DNA of 30,769 bases from a virus: the IMG/VR virus record IMGVR_UViG_3300030101_000721, positions 1-30,769 of that record. One strand, written 5' to 3'. Under the pieces are notes generated by a model. That model saw nothing but the letters and a program-made list of their open reading frames with translations. It had not been told where the DNA came from and did not search any database. Position numbers and translations under genes: made by a program. This document shows positions 8,401 to 14,883 of this stretch, one piece after another (position 1 is the first letter of the stretch; each line of letters begins with the position of its first letter).

Positions 8401-8636
8401 TAGCTTACCAGTCCTTTCTTTCTTTTTGATCTTATTAAATCTTTATCAGCTTTTCTTGCACCACCCTTGCCAGTCGCAAAGGACCGAACTCTTCCAGCTG
8501 CCCAAGCATGAGCTGATACATTCCTTGATCCACTAGAATAGTAGGCCCCAATCCCACGAGAATAGACCTTGCTTAATGTTCCTTTAGATATTCCACTAGA
8601 CTTAGAATACTTTGCTATAACATCTGCTTTACTCAT
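8400..8636 (-). CDS. Small phage protein with GAYYSSGSR motif (DUF5824-like)
   Basis: 78 residues. It has SGISKGTLSKVYSRGIGAYY, SSGSRNVSAHAWAAGRVRSF and TGKGGARKADKDLIR. This string (K-V-Y-x-R-G-x-G-A-Y-Y-S-S-G-S-R, H-x-W-A-x-x-R-V-x-S-F, G-K-G-G-A-R-K-A-D) recurs in marine phage and cyanophage proteins that I recall as DUF5824. It is sometimes a domain inside larger virion proteins; here it stands alone. It is basic and without membrane segments. ATGA overlap with the gene before it and TAATG overlap with the EF-hand gene after it. The molecular function is unknown. Confidence 0.7.
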   Translation of the reverse strand: MSKADVIAKYSKSSGISKGTLSKVYSRGIGAYYSSGSRNVSAHAWAAGRVRSFATGKGGARKADKDLIRSKRKKGLVS

Positions 8637-8815
8637 GCCTTTGCCCTCTTCTTGCTAATGTCATCCATCATAGCAGCTGTTAATAAACCTTTCTTATATA
8701 ATCTTCTTGTTCTCAATATCTCACTCTCTTTTGCCTTTGGGTTTTTTGCACCAGATAAATATTTAAGTGGTACACCCTTTTTACTCTTCGGAACTTTCGG
8801 AAACTTTCTTGTCAT
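8633..8815 (-). CDS. 60-residue lysine-rich hypothetical protein
   Basis: Begins MTRKFPKVPKSKKGVPLKYL and continues with a predicted helix ESEILRTRRLYKKGLLTAAM, ending in KKRAKA. It is very basic. GGAGCAAGAAG precedes the ATG as a ribosome-binding site. It ends in an ATGA overlap with the 78-residue gene. The plus-strand frame across it is a shadow. I do not recognise the family; the charge and place in a cluster of small basic genes suggest a DNA-binding or virion-internal role. Confidence 0.75.
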   Translation of the reverse strand: MTRKFPKVPKSKKGVPLKYLSGAKNPKAKESEILRTRRLYKKGLLTAAMMDDISKKRAKA

Positions 8816-8879
8816 CTTCTTGCTCCTTTGGTTTTCTAAATTTTGGGTTTCTTATATAAACTTGTTCATGACTATCCAT
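8781..8879 (-). CDS. Possible 32-residue hypothetical protein
   Basis: ATG at 8879, TAA at 8783-8781. The product starts MDSHEQVYIRNPKFRKPKEQ and ends in an acidic DDKKVSESSEE tail. It overlaps the end of the 26-residue gene (8 bases) and the start of the 60-residue gene (35 bases). The GAAAGGA upstream is a fair ribosome-binding site. Without it there would be a 56-base gap in an otherwise continuous series of genes, and its start lies on the previous stop as elsewhere in this operon. It may still be a chance frame. Confidence 0.45.
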   Translation of the reverse strand: MDSHEQVYIRNPKFRKPKEQEDDKKVSESSEE

Positions 8880-8952
8880 AAGATACTAATCCTTTCTTTC
8901 TGGATGATCTTTTCATTTTTTTCTTTTTAGATTTTTTATGATAGCCAGGCAT
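8872..8952 (-). CDS. 26-residue strongly basic peptide
   Basis: ATG at 8952 overlaps the TAA of the preceding gene (TAATG); TAG at 8874-8872. The product is MPGYHKKSKKKKMKRSSRKK followed by GLVSYG. About half the residues are lysine or arginine. The close overlap argues for translation. It resembles other tiny basic late-phage peptides in charge only. A role in DNA condensation or membrane contact is speculative. Confidence 0.55.
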   Translation of the reverse strand: MPGYHKKSKKKKMKRSSRKKGLVSYG

Positions 8953-9215
8953 TATGCACTTCCTAATTTAGATCCACTATCTCTTGGATTTCTTATTGGT
9001 GAATAATCTGATTCAGTTTCTAAACCAGTATTTTGAGATGTTGCCATTAACTGAGATCTTCTTCTAGTTCTTTTTTTTAATCTTCTAGTTACTTTTTTAC
9101 CCTCAGCCTCAGTTTGTTTTTGAACCTCTACTCTTCTTTCAGCTATAGGACTAGCTGCTGGTGGTGGTTTAGGTTTTGAAACAACTTTTTTAATTACTCT
9201 TACTGCTCCTCCCAT
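8952..9215 (-). CDS. Small basic virion-associated protein
   Basis: 87 residues. The N-terminus has hydrophobic/basic MGGAVRVIKKVVSKPKPPPA, followed by a charged central helix with VTRRLKKRTRRRSQL (about 42-56) and a polar tail. It forms a pair with the next gene (88 residues): both have a Pro-rich start, a charged helical middle with an RRR or RTRR cluster, and a polar C-terminus with a conserved-looking RNPRD/VRDPM. They may be distant relatives. Such pairs are common between terminase and portal genes in marine podoviruses and have no known function. It starts directly on the last base of its neighbour. Confidence 0.75.
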   Translation of the reverse strand: MGGAVRVIKKVVSKPKPPPAASPIAERRVEVQKQTEAEGKKVTRRLKKRTRRRSQLMATSQNTGLETESDYSPIRNPRDSGSKLGSA

Positions 9216-9481
9216 TATGTCATCATCCTTTCATCTTTCATTGGATCTCTCACACTAGCTACATCTGTAAGTGTAGTACCTACTCCTAAAGCTGGTAAAT
9301 CTCTATCTTGAGAATAAAGTAATCTACCACCCTTTCGTCTAGTACGAGATCTCGCTGCTAGTTTTCTTATTTCTTTTTTTTCACTTGCCTCTGCTCTCCT
9401 ATCTCTTTCATTAAGTAAATCTTCATTCCTCTTCATTTCTGGTGGAGGAGTGTACTTAGGAGGTTTAAACAAGCTACCCAT
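9215..9481 (-). CDS. Small Pro/Arg-rich virion-associated protein
   Basis: 88 residues, MGSLFKPPKYTPPPEMKRNE at the start, then a charged helix (LLNERDRRAEASEKKEIRKL) and the basic RSRTRRKGGRLLYSQ. Short proteins starting with MG-S-L-F and a run of prolines are frequent in podovirus structural modules. The ATG overlaps the stop of the 29-residue cysteine-rich gene (TAATG). No enzymatic motif. The similar layout in the following 87-residue protein suggests they act together or arose by duplication. Confidence 0.75.
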   Translation of the reverse strand: MGSLFKPPKYTPPPEMKRNEDLLNERDRRAEASEKKEIRKLAARSRTRRKGGRLLYSQDRDLPALGVGTTLTDVASVRDPMKDERMMT

Positions 9482-9570
9482 TATCTTTTACCTCTACAAC
9501 ATGGTGTATAGAAACAAGTACCCATACAGAATACTAAGCAAACCCATTTTCTAAATATTTTTTTTAACAT
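9481..9570 (-). CDS. 29-residue cysteine-rich membrane-like peptide
   Basis: ATG at 9570, TAA at 9483-9481, overlapping the next ATG (TAATG). A basic N-terminus (MLKKIFRKW) is followed by VCLVFCMGTCFYTPCC and a basic end RGKR. Cysteines are at 11, 15, 19, 24 and 25, the first three spaced by four so that they face one side of a helix. It is too short for a full membrane span but is amphipathic and could sit at the membrane surface or bind metal. The overlap supports translation. Confidence 0.65.
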   Translation of the reverse strand: MLKKIFRKWVCLVFCMGTCFYTPCCRGKR

Positions 9571-9571
9571 A

Positions 9572-10063
9572 TTAAAATAACCTACTATACATTATCATGT
9601 CTTGTTTGTTGAAGGAATATTTTTTTAATACACCCTCCCTTTTAAAATATATATGTTCTATCCATTTGACACTACGAACATTGTTAGCACTAACTGTTAC
9701 ATGTAATCTATGTAAATTTAACTCATCAGCTGCCAACTCCATAAATTTTTTTGCACCTTTATGAAATTTTAGTTTCCATTTCTGTATTAGTTTTCTATCT
9801 GGTATAAGCCATAACTCAGCAACTCCAGGCCATTGTGGTACAATACCAAAGCAAACAATAGGTTTACCTTTATCTAAAACTGTATATCCAAAGCCTTGCT
9901 TAGTACAAGCATCTAAATAATCTAAGTAACCAGGTATCTGATCAACATGCTGCCTATCCTCTGGACCTAGATCCATAACATTTAATAAATACGATTTGAA
10001 TGGTAGAACTATCATGTCCTTGCCATCTGCGTTAAATATACTTTCAAGTGTTTGTAATCTCAT
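9572..10063 (-). CDS. GNAT-fold acetyltransferase-like phage protein
   Basis: 163 residues from ATG 10063; an upstream in-frame TTG at 10093 with GGAG four bases before it is an alternative start (173 residues). The sequence runs GFGYTVLDKGKPIVCFGIVP, AELWLIPDRKL, a helix (KFHKGAKKFMELAADELNLH), RLHVTVSANNVRSVKWIEHI and FKREGVLKKYSFNKQDMIMY. These strands and the N-x-x-S-x-K-W-I-E segment follow the C-terminal half of the GNAT fold. Phage proteins of this sort (DUF2833-like, related to T7 gp13) are often annotated as internal virion protein A or acetyltransferase. The substrate is unknown. Confidence 0.72.
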   Translation of the reverse strand: MRLQTLESIFNADGKDMIVLPFKSYLLNVMDLGPEDRQHVDQIPGYLDYLDACTKQGFGYTVLDKGKPIVCFGIVPQWPGVAELWLIPDRKLIQKWKLKFHKGAKKFMELAADELNLHRLHVTVSANNVRSVKWIEHIYFKREGVLKKYSFNKQDMIMYSRLF

Positions 10064-10198
10064 ATGTGGCTCTATACTTTTTTGGTATAACAAATTGCTC
10101 CATCCTTTTCTCTGATATAAAAATAGTAAATTCTTTTTTTAGTTCCATCTCTCCCCTTTTCCAAACTCTTACTAACCATTTTTGTTTTATGTTTTTTT
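10064..10198 (-). other. Gap of 135 bases with two overlapping short open frames
   Basis: On the minus strand this gap is open in two frames. One, ATG 10179 to TAG 10072, would encode 35 residues (MVSKSLEKGRDGTKKRIYYF, then YIREKDGAICYTKKV) but has no ribosome-binding site. The other, from ATG 10145, has AAGGGGAGAG placed very close to the ATG and runs into the GNAT-like gene. The second reading FYIREKDGAICYT looks protein-like, but neither frame can be chosen from sequence alone. I do not see a promoter or terminator here. Confidence 0.35.
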
Positions 10199-10804
10199 CT
10201 ATCCCCATTGTTCTGCCATAGCCTCTGCAATCCCAGTCCAAAATTTACTTCTTTCTTTTGCATTTCTTGGTAAAGGTCTATTTTTATTTTTATTAGTATG
10301 TTTGTATCTACTTGTTCCACTTTGTATAAATGTATGTTTTTTTTCAACTACATTAGTAGGTTTAAGATTTGGTAAACCTTTTAACCACAATCTTGTTTTT
10401 TTACTAAATGGATGTCCATACTCGTATGGTTGTATCTCTTGAGAAAACTCTGGCATATTAAATACTCTTAATGATATTGGATTTTCTATAGCAACTTTAT
10501 CGCAAGGATGATTGTAGAACTGCATAAAAAACTTTTTACCCTCTAATCCTTTTTGGTATCTATCCTGGTCCATCTGACCTTTCTTTGGATATAATCTACA
10601 TGCACCAGCATTTGATAAATAAGTACATGGTGGATGAGCTATAATCATATCCCAATCATCTAACAACAGATCTGTAACATCTCCTTGTACATGTTGTCCT
10701 GGAGTTTCACCTGGTAGTATATCGCAACTCCATGCGTTATGTCCTCGCTTTGCAAAAGCATCTCTTACAATACCAGAATACTCACATGCTATTAGTATCT
10801 TCAT
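10199..10804 (-). CDS. Dcm-like (cytosine-C5) methyltransferase homologue
   Basis: 201 residues. The N-terminal MKILIACEYSGIVRDAFAKR is the S-adenosylmethionine-binding strand and loop; CDILPG (27-32) and GDVTDLL follow. HPPCTYLSNAG (57-67) contains the Pro-Pro-Cys catalytic motif of cytosine-C5 methyltransferases. IENPIS (106-111) corresponds to the ENV/ENP motif, and KKTRLWLKGLPNL near 135-147 is typical of this short phage family. The family is common in phage genomes; the target sequence is unknown and a target recognition domain is missing, so some members may not methylate DNA. It overlaps a 41-residue membrane protein gene by 23 bases. Confidence 0.75.
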   Translation of the reverse strand: MKILIACEYSGIVRDAFAKRGHNAWSCDILPGETPGQHVQGDVTDLLLDDWDMIIAHPPCTYLSNAGACRLYPKKGQMDQDRYQKGLEGKKFFMQFYNHPCDKVAIENPISLRVFNMPEFSQEIQPYEYGHPFSKKTRLWLKGLPNLKPTNVVEKKHTFIQSGTSRYKHTNKNKNRPLPRNAKERSKFWTGIAEAMAEQWG

Positions 10805-10907
10805 CTTCCTCCTTTATGTTATTAATTATATAATAAGCTATGATAGCAGCTATAGTTATAGCAGCCAGACCAACAAAAAACATTCCAATACCATAACCTA
10901 CACTCAT
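10782..10907 (-). CDS. 41-residue membrane protein downstream of TerL
   Basis: ATG at 10907 overlaps the TerL stop as ATGA (10904-10907); TGA at 10784-10782 lies inside the next gene. MSVGYGIGMFFVGLAAITIA and AIIAYYIINN form one long hydrophobic span, followed by an acidic tail (KEEDEDTNSM). AAAGGAGGAAG inside this gene is the ribosome-binding site of the Dcm-like gene. A single span with a charged tail resembles small holin or lysis-regulator peptides, but a better holin candidate is at 24281-24694. The function is open. Confidence 0.65.
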   Translation of the reverse strand: MSVGYGIGMFFVGLAAITIAAIIAYYIINNIKEEDEDTNSM

Positions 10908-12424
10908 GCAAATATATCAAACTCTGTACTGGCAACTGATTGCCTAAACTTATTATTAGTTCCTCTTGTTAATCTTTTATGCTCACCACCTCCAAGCAGT
11001 AAGTACATAAACGCATCACCAACATGCGAATGTTCATTCTTGTTTGGAGCATCCTTATATCTTTCACCACCAGATATTTGTACTCGTTTAAAATGGTAGC
11101 CACCAGATAATGCCTTCCTTAATCTTTGACATCTTTTATCTACAAGTAATCCTGGTTTACCTTCTATCAATCTATTCATAGGCATAGCTCCAGCCTCTCG
11201 TCTTACTCTGAAATCATTTGATGCAGTTGGTCTAGCAGTCAATCCTATAGATCTTAAATGATCAAAAGCTGTAACTTCATAGATCTCATCTCTCTTCATA
11301 CCAGCTGGATCTCCATGGACCAGAACCTCAAACTTAGGAAACTTACTAGCCAGTTCTGTTTTTAACATTTCACCAAATCTTTCTAATCCCATATCAAAGG
11401 TAACTAACTCATGTAAAATATTCCAGGTACCTTTTTTATTTCTTTGGCCAAAGATTGCAGCTGGAGTTAAACCAAAGTCCACACCCACTTGAACTGGTAA
11501 ACTTATATCTGGTTCTAAATAATCTGCTGCCATTAATGTATCATCATACTCAGATAAAACTGGTTTACCTTCTTGCACATAAGTATATAGGCCTTGAGCA
11601 TAACATCTTATCCAATCTAAATTTTTTCCGAGTAGTGTTTGTTCATAGTAACCAGTCGGTAAATTTTTTTTATTTTCAGCTTGAGGGTTTGTCATCCACC
11701 ATTTCTTTGCTGACATAACAAAACCATTAGCCTCTGGATTTTCTGGTAAATCTTCTTTGGTATATTCTAATACTGCACCAGGTTGCTTATAAAACTTCCA
11801 GGCATATTTACCTTTCATCTTTTCTTTCTCTGCTAATCTATACCACCAATGATCATCATCCATTGGGTTAGTATCCATGATGATACCTCTCCAGGGTTTT
11901 GCACCTCCATCTGATAATGTAGGATACCTTCCAACTCTATGTGTTAATCCATCTATAACAGCTTTAGGTAACTCTCTTGCCTCATTCACCCAGGCTCCAG
12001 TCAATTCCATAGATAAAAGTTTTCTAACATCCTTTGGTTGGTCCAATGCTAAGAAGATAACTTCACAATCTATACCTGGAGCTCCATCTCTTGATGGTAA
12101 TTTTATATGATGTGTCAATGGAGGGCTCCATCTAAAAGGCCCCCAGATGTTCTCTGGAAATAACTCTTGCCATGTTTTAATTGTTGTTGTCCTAAGCTCT
12201 GGATAAGAATTACGAACTACAACAAACCTAGAATACTTGATCCCATCCTTAGGACTGGCCACTTGCTGTACAGCTTTCAACATTATCTCAGCTGCACATG
12301 CGTATGATTTGCCAGATCCAACTGGCCCCATCAATCCTCTTACAAATGATTTGTCTTGTAGAAATTTCCAAACTGTTTGTGATGTAGAAAAGTCTAACTT
12401 TAGATTTGTTATTGCATCACTCAT
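10904..12424 (-). CDS. terL: Terminase large subunit
   Basis: 506 residues. Walker A GPVGSGKS at 33-40. A Walker B-like strand TGAWVNEARELP at 142-153 gives the catalytic Glu (E148). MDTNPMDDDHWW (183-194) follows as the coupling motif. The C-terminal RNase H-fold nuclease has VGVDFGLTPA (D316), VLVHGDPAG (D372) and HSHVGDAFMYLLLG near 465-478. Together these are the packaging ATPase and DNA-cutting nuclease that load the head through the portal. It starts at an ATGA overlap with a 50-residue gene. If the genome is circularly permuted, headful packaging is expected. Secure. Confidence 0.96.
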   Translation of the reverse strand: MSDAITNLKLDFSTSQTVWKFLQDKSFVRGLMGPVGSGKSYACAAEIMLKAVQQVASPKDGIKYSRFVVVRNSYPELRTTTIKTWQELFPENIWGPFRWSPPLTHHIKLPSRDGAPGIDCEVIFLALDQPKDVRKLLSMELTGAWVNEARELPKAVIDGLTHRVGRYPTLSDGGAKPWRGIIMDTNPMDDDHWWYRLAEKEKMKGKYAWKFYKQPGAVLEYTKEDLPENPEANGFVMSAKKWWMTNPQAENKKNLPTGYYEQTLLGKNLDWIRCYAQGLYTYVQEGKPVLSEYDDTLMAADYLEPDISLPVQVGVDFGLTPAAIFGQRNKKGTWNILHELVTFDMGLERFGEMLKTELASKFPKFEVLVHGDPAGMKRDEIYEVTAFDHLRSIGLTARPTASNDFRVRREAGAMPMNRLIEGKPGLLVDKRCQRLRKALSGGYHFKRVQISGGERYKDAPNKNEHSHVGDAFMYLLLGGGEHKRLTRGTNNKFRQSVASTEFDIFA

Positions 12425-12573
12425 TTTTGTTCAGCTAATATTAATATTAAAATTGCTCTTAGTTCTGAATTATTAAAAAGATCAAACCCAGTCATTTTAA
12501 ACATTAAATCTTTTTCATCTTTAGTAAAATCAAATTTTTCAGATTGAGATATTTTATTCTTTAAACTATTCAT
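12421..12573 (-). CDS. 50-residue hypothetical protein before TerL
   Basis: ATG at 12573, TGA at 12423-12421 in an ATGA overlap with TerL. A GTG at 12597, placed on the stop of the preceding gene after GAGGG, would add eight residues (58 in all). The sequence MNSLKNKISQSEKFDFTKDE is followed by KDLMFKMTGFDLFNNSEL and a hydrophobic end RAILILILAEQK. It is predicted helical. It is not the small terminase, which lies at 13944-14399. The overlaps at both ends argue for a real, translationally coupled gene. Unknown function. Confidence 0.65.
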   Translation of the reverse strand: MNSLKNKISQSEKFDFTKDEKDLMFKMTGFDLFNNSELRAILILILAEQK

Positions 12574-12589
12574 TTTATCTTTATCTAAA

Positions 12590-13420
12590 TCAAACACCAC
12601 ACATACCCTCGCAATTATCTAATTGTCCAAAATCTTCATGGAATAATTCTGGTTGTCCTTTTTCTGCATTGGTTCTTAAATCTGCCTCATCAAGTGGTAC
12701 ACAATCTTTATGAACATAAACTTTATCATCAGTTTTAGTTCCAGTCCTTATCTTTTTGTCAAACTCTACAGCTTGTTTCCATTCATTCGGAAAATTGTTT
12801 TTTAATGTTTTCCATTCTGTATTTGTTTTATAAGGACAATATATACATGCAGATCTAGGTAAGTTTTTATCATAGTGATTTGCAAACCATTCTTGACAAT
12901 CTTTTCTTTTAATTCTTTTATCTATTAGAGGATATATATTTTCAATCCATTTAATTTGATTTGTTTTCATTCTAATTATTTCATCAAATGATATACCCAT
13001 AAGTAATTGTACATTAGTACCTTGCTTTCTTTTTTCTCCTTTTTGCAAACCTAACAACTCTCTAATCTTTTTATTTACTGGCCTTATTTTGTAGTTACTC
13101 GTACATTGTCTGCGTAATAAACCTTTTTTTCCAGTTTCATTATTTTTAGTAAAGAGTGGCACTTCAACAAAATTCCATCTGCCTTTACCTTCTGCATTGT
13201 TAATACTATCTTGAGTAAGATCTCCACCAGATACTTTGTAAATAGGATATGATAATTGTTTTTCTAACCAGGTAAGATGGTCATAAACCTCTTTAGGTTC
13301 TGCCATAGTATCAGCAAAGATAGCAGCATCTACCATTGGCACCTCTCCTTTTTCAATCATTAATGCAAGAGTAGAACTTTGAACTCCAGCTCCTAAAGAT
13401 AATATTCTAAGATCACTCAT
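12590..13420 (-). CDS. PAPS reductase-like / adenine nucleotide alpha-hydrolase family protein
   Basis: 276 residues from ATG 13420, which overlaps the previous stop as ATGA; an in-frame ATG at 13432 would add four. ILSLGAGVQSSTLALM (6-21) is the PP-loop for ATP pyrophosphate, in the form usual in phage members. FADTMAEP (36-42), RRQCTSNYKIRPVNKKIREL (103-122, C106) and ACIYCPYKTNTEW (191-203, C192/C195) follow, with C175 between. The family activates a nucleotide for sulfur transfer or reduction. In phages it is common near terminase and methylase genes and is suspected to work in nucleic-acid modification. The substrate here is unknown. Confidence 0.82.
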   Translation of the reverse strand: MSDLRILSLGAGVQSSTLALMIEKGEVPMVDAAIFADTMAEPKEVYDHLTWLEKQLSYPIYKVSGGDLTQDSINNAEGKGRWNFVEVPLFTKNNETGKKGLLRRQCTSNYKIRPVNKKIRELLGLQKGEKRKQGTNVQLLMGISFDEIIRMKTNQIKWIENIYPLIDKRIKRKDCQEWFANHYDKNLPRSACIYCPYKTNTEWKTLKNNFPNEWKQAVEFDKKIRTGTKTDDKVYVHKDCVPLDEADLRTNAEKGQPELFHEDFGQLDNCEGMCGV

Positions 13421-13626
13421 TCGCAAATACATCCATATAGATCACCACTACCATCATTCATTACATGTCTATTTATGGGAGCATCATGATAGGTTGTCAA
13501 TTTCAATCTTATTATATCACAAAGCTCAAAGCAATCTACTGCTGTTAATAGTGTAATATTTTGTAACATTTCTTGGGTAACTACTACTAAACTATATAAA
13601 CCATCACTTAAAATAATTAAACTCAT
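13417..13626 (-). CDS. 69-residue hypothetical protein
   Basis: MSLIILSDGLYSLVVVTQEM starts with two hydrophobic strands. The sequence then has three cysteines and a C-terminal NDGSGDLYGCICE. It overlaps both neighbours as ATGA (13623-13626 and 13417-13420), so it is translated as part of the operon. I do not recognise a family. The hydrophobic segments are short and interrupted by charges, more like beta strands than a membrane span. Confidence 0.7.
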   Translation of the reverse strand: MSLIILSDGLYSLVVVTQEMLQNITLLTAVDCFELCDIIRLKLTTYHDAPINRHVMNDGSGDLYGCICE

Positions 13627-13817
13627 TTATACCTCCTAAAAAACAATCTCCATAACCAGGATCTAAATATTGATACACACATAAAAATTAATGCTATATT
13701 AAAACTTTCCCAAACTGTAGGATACATTCCAAAAAATGGAAACACATACAGTTGTAATAATGTTGCTACAATTAAACCAGATCCTACATCAATAATACTT
13801 TCTATAAGACTTCTCAC
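13623..13817 (-). CDS. Two-span membrane protein (DUF7220-like)
   Basis: 64 residues from a GTG start at 13817 that overlaps the previous stop as GTGA; AGAGGTGGA lies upstream. The sequence RSLIESIIDVGSGLIVATLL, QLYVFPFFGMYPTVWESFNI and IFRSWLWRLFFRRYK fits a phage family I recall as DUF7220 (R-S-x-x-E, then F-P-x-F-G, then S-x-x-R-S-x-x-x-R-x-x-F). It has two predicted membrane spans and a basic C-terminus. It is widespread in phages of Alphaproteobacteria; the role is unknown, possibly membrane-linked regulation or exclusion. Confidence 0.75.
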   Translation of the reverse strand: MRSLIESIIDVGSGLIVATLLQLYVFPFFGMYPTVWESFNIALIFMCVSIFRSWLWRLFFRRYK

Positions 13818-13963
13818 ATTCCACCTCTATTTCGTCTTTTCCAAGATCTCTTTTTATGCTTATTCATACTGGAGAACTTCGGCTTTTTTCTTTTTGATAT
13901 TGATGTTTTCTTTGGGATCCTTTCGTGGGGCTGTTTGCTTAGATCAAACTTTACTCTTGCCAT
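13814..13963 (-). CDS. 49-residue arginine/lysine-rich protein
   Basis: ATG at 13963 lies 20 bases inside the end of TerS; TGA at 13816-13814 overlaps the GTG of the next gene (GTGA). The product starts MARVKFDLSKQPHERIPKKT and continues with KRKKPKFSSMNKHKKRSWKR and RNRGGM. It is highly basic and unstructured-looking, suited to binding nucleic acid. Its place between TerS and a membrane protein gives no further clue. Translation is supported by overlap at both ends and filling of an otherwise empty 126-base gap. Confidence 0.65.
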   Translation of the reverse strand: MARVKFDLSKQPHERIPKKTSISKRKKPKFSSMNKHKKRSWKRRNRGGM

Positions 13964-14399
13964 CATCCTCCTCTATATCAATTATAGGCTTAGTGTCTGG
14001 TCCTTGCATTACAATACCTACAACAGAAGGTCTATCACTATCCTCATGTTGTTCTAATAATCCAGCAGCTTTGGCCAACACCCTAAGTACAGCTACCTTG
14101 TCATGCAGCTCTACCTCTAACTGAGGGCCTAGTTTTGTCGGAGTAACTTTAATTTTTTTTATAGCTTTGACTGCTGCATCCGATATGTTTTTAGTATCTT
14201 TTATTGTAACATTACCTTTATCATCCCACTCCATAATATCGGCAATATTAGCTTGAGCTATATCAACAAGTTCTTTAGCAACACTTTCCTTGTTGTGTTC
14301 TATGATCTCTGACTTTTGCACTCTCCTCTGGACCACTCGGACACCACCGAACCGATCCAAAGGAGGTTTTACTATTCTTTTTTTACTTGCATTACTCAT
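13944..14399 (-). CDS. terS: Terminase small subunit
   Basis: 151 residues. The central region KELVDIAQANIADIMEWDDK, NVTIKDTKNISDAAVKAIKK, VTPTKLGPQLEVELHDKVAV and LRVLAKAAGLLEQ is the typical TerS C-terminal pattern (helix ending in I-x-D-x-M-E-W-D, K-x-x-x-x-I-S-D-A-x-x-x-A-I, E-V-E-L-H-D-K-x-x-x-L-x-x-L-x-K-x-x-G-L-L). The usual N-terminal DNA-binding helix-turn-helix is short or missing; instead there is a basic segment (KKRIVKPPLDRFGGVRVVQR). TerS recognises the packaging site and activates TerL. The gene overlaps the Dam-like methylase gene by 8 bases. Confidence 0.82.
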   Translation of the reverse strand: MSNASKKRIVKPPLDRFGGVRVVQRRVQKSEIIEHNKESVAKELVDIAQANIADIMEWDDKGNVTIKDTKNISDAAVKAIKKIKVTPTKLGPQLEVELHDKVAVLRVLAKAAGLLEQHEDSDRPSVVGIVMQGPDTKPIIDIEEDDGKSKV

Positions 14400-14883
14400 T
14401 TCTAAATATCACCACCATCAAACCTTTTATATATCCAACTCTATTTGTATCCTCAGCACCATCATCATGACCAAATCTAAATCCATCCTTTGGCTTTTTT
14501 AGAAACCTTATCTCAACATTATCTTTCTTATACATGTAATCATGAAAATACTTTGAATGAGTAGAGGCTGGTAACAAAAACACTCCAGTAAAATTTTTAG
14601 TTTCTGCTGCCTTCTTAACAAACCTGGGTATATCATTATCAAACATAGGATGTATATATGCAATCTCACCAGTCCAATCCTTTGTTAAGCTATTATCTTC
14701 CTTAGTATAATACTTTGGTAAAAGATGGTTCTGATGAGATGCACAACAATCAACAGTAAAATCAAATTCATTAGATAAATCTTCCCAGATCTGTTTGGGA
14801 GTTCTTACCCATTTCATCAACTTATCATTTCTAAAATGAAGATGTGAAGGATTTTTATTATTCCTAGAATGGGATTGGCTCAT
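14392..14883 (-). CDS. Phage Dam-like adenine methyltransferase homologue with altered motif
   Basis: 163 residues from ATG 14883, which lies inside the end of the preceding gene after GAAGGA; a TTG further upstream is less likely. WVRTPKQIWEDLSNEFDFTVD (25-45) followed by CCASHQNHLLPKYYTKEDN, LTKDW and VFLLPASTHSKYFHDY follows the phage DNA N6-adenine methyltransferase family (W-x-T-P, D-x-x-A, L-x-x-D-W, L-L-P-A-x-T-x-x-x-x-F-H). The catalytic N/D-P-P-Y position reads IHPMFDND (77-84), His-Pro-Met-Phe. It may therefore be inactive or altered. Target unknown. Confidence 0.78.
   Translation of the reverse strand: MSQSHSRNNKNPSHLHFRNDKLMKWVRTPKQIWEDLSNEFDFTVDCCASHQNHLLPKYYTKEDNSLTKDWTGEIAYIHPMFDNDIPRFVKKAAETKNFTGVFLLPASTHSKYFHDYMYKKDNVEIRFLKKPKDGFRFGHDDGAEDTNRVGYIKGLMVVIFRNE

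Noticed and set aside
10072-10347. 91-residue minus-strand frame at the end of the Dcm-like gene
   Set aside because: Its first two thirds overlap the methylase in another frame; only the last 35 codons lie in the gap, and they have no ribosome-binding site.
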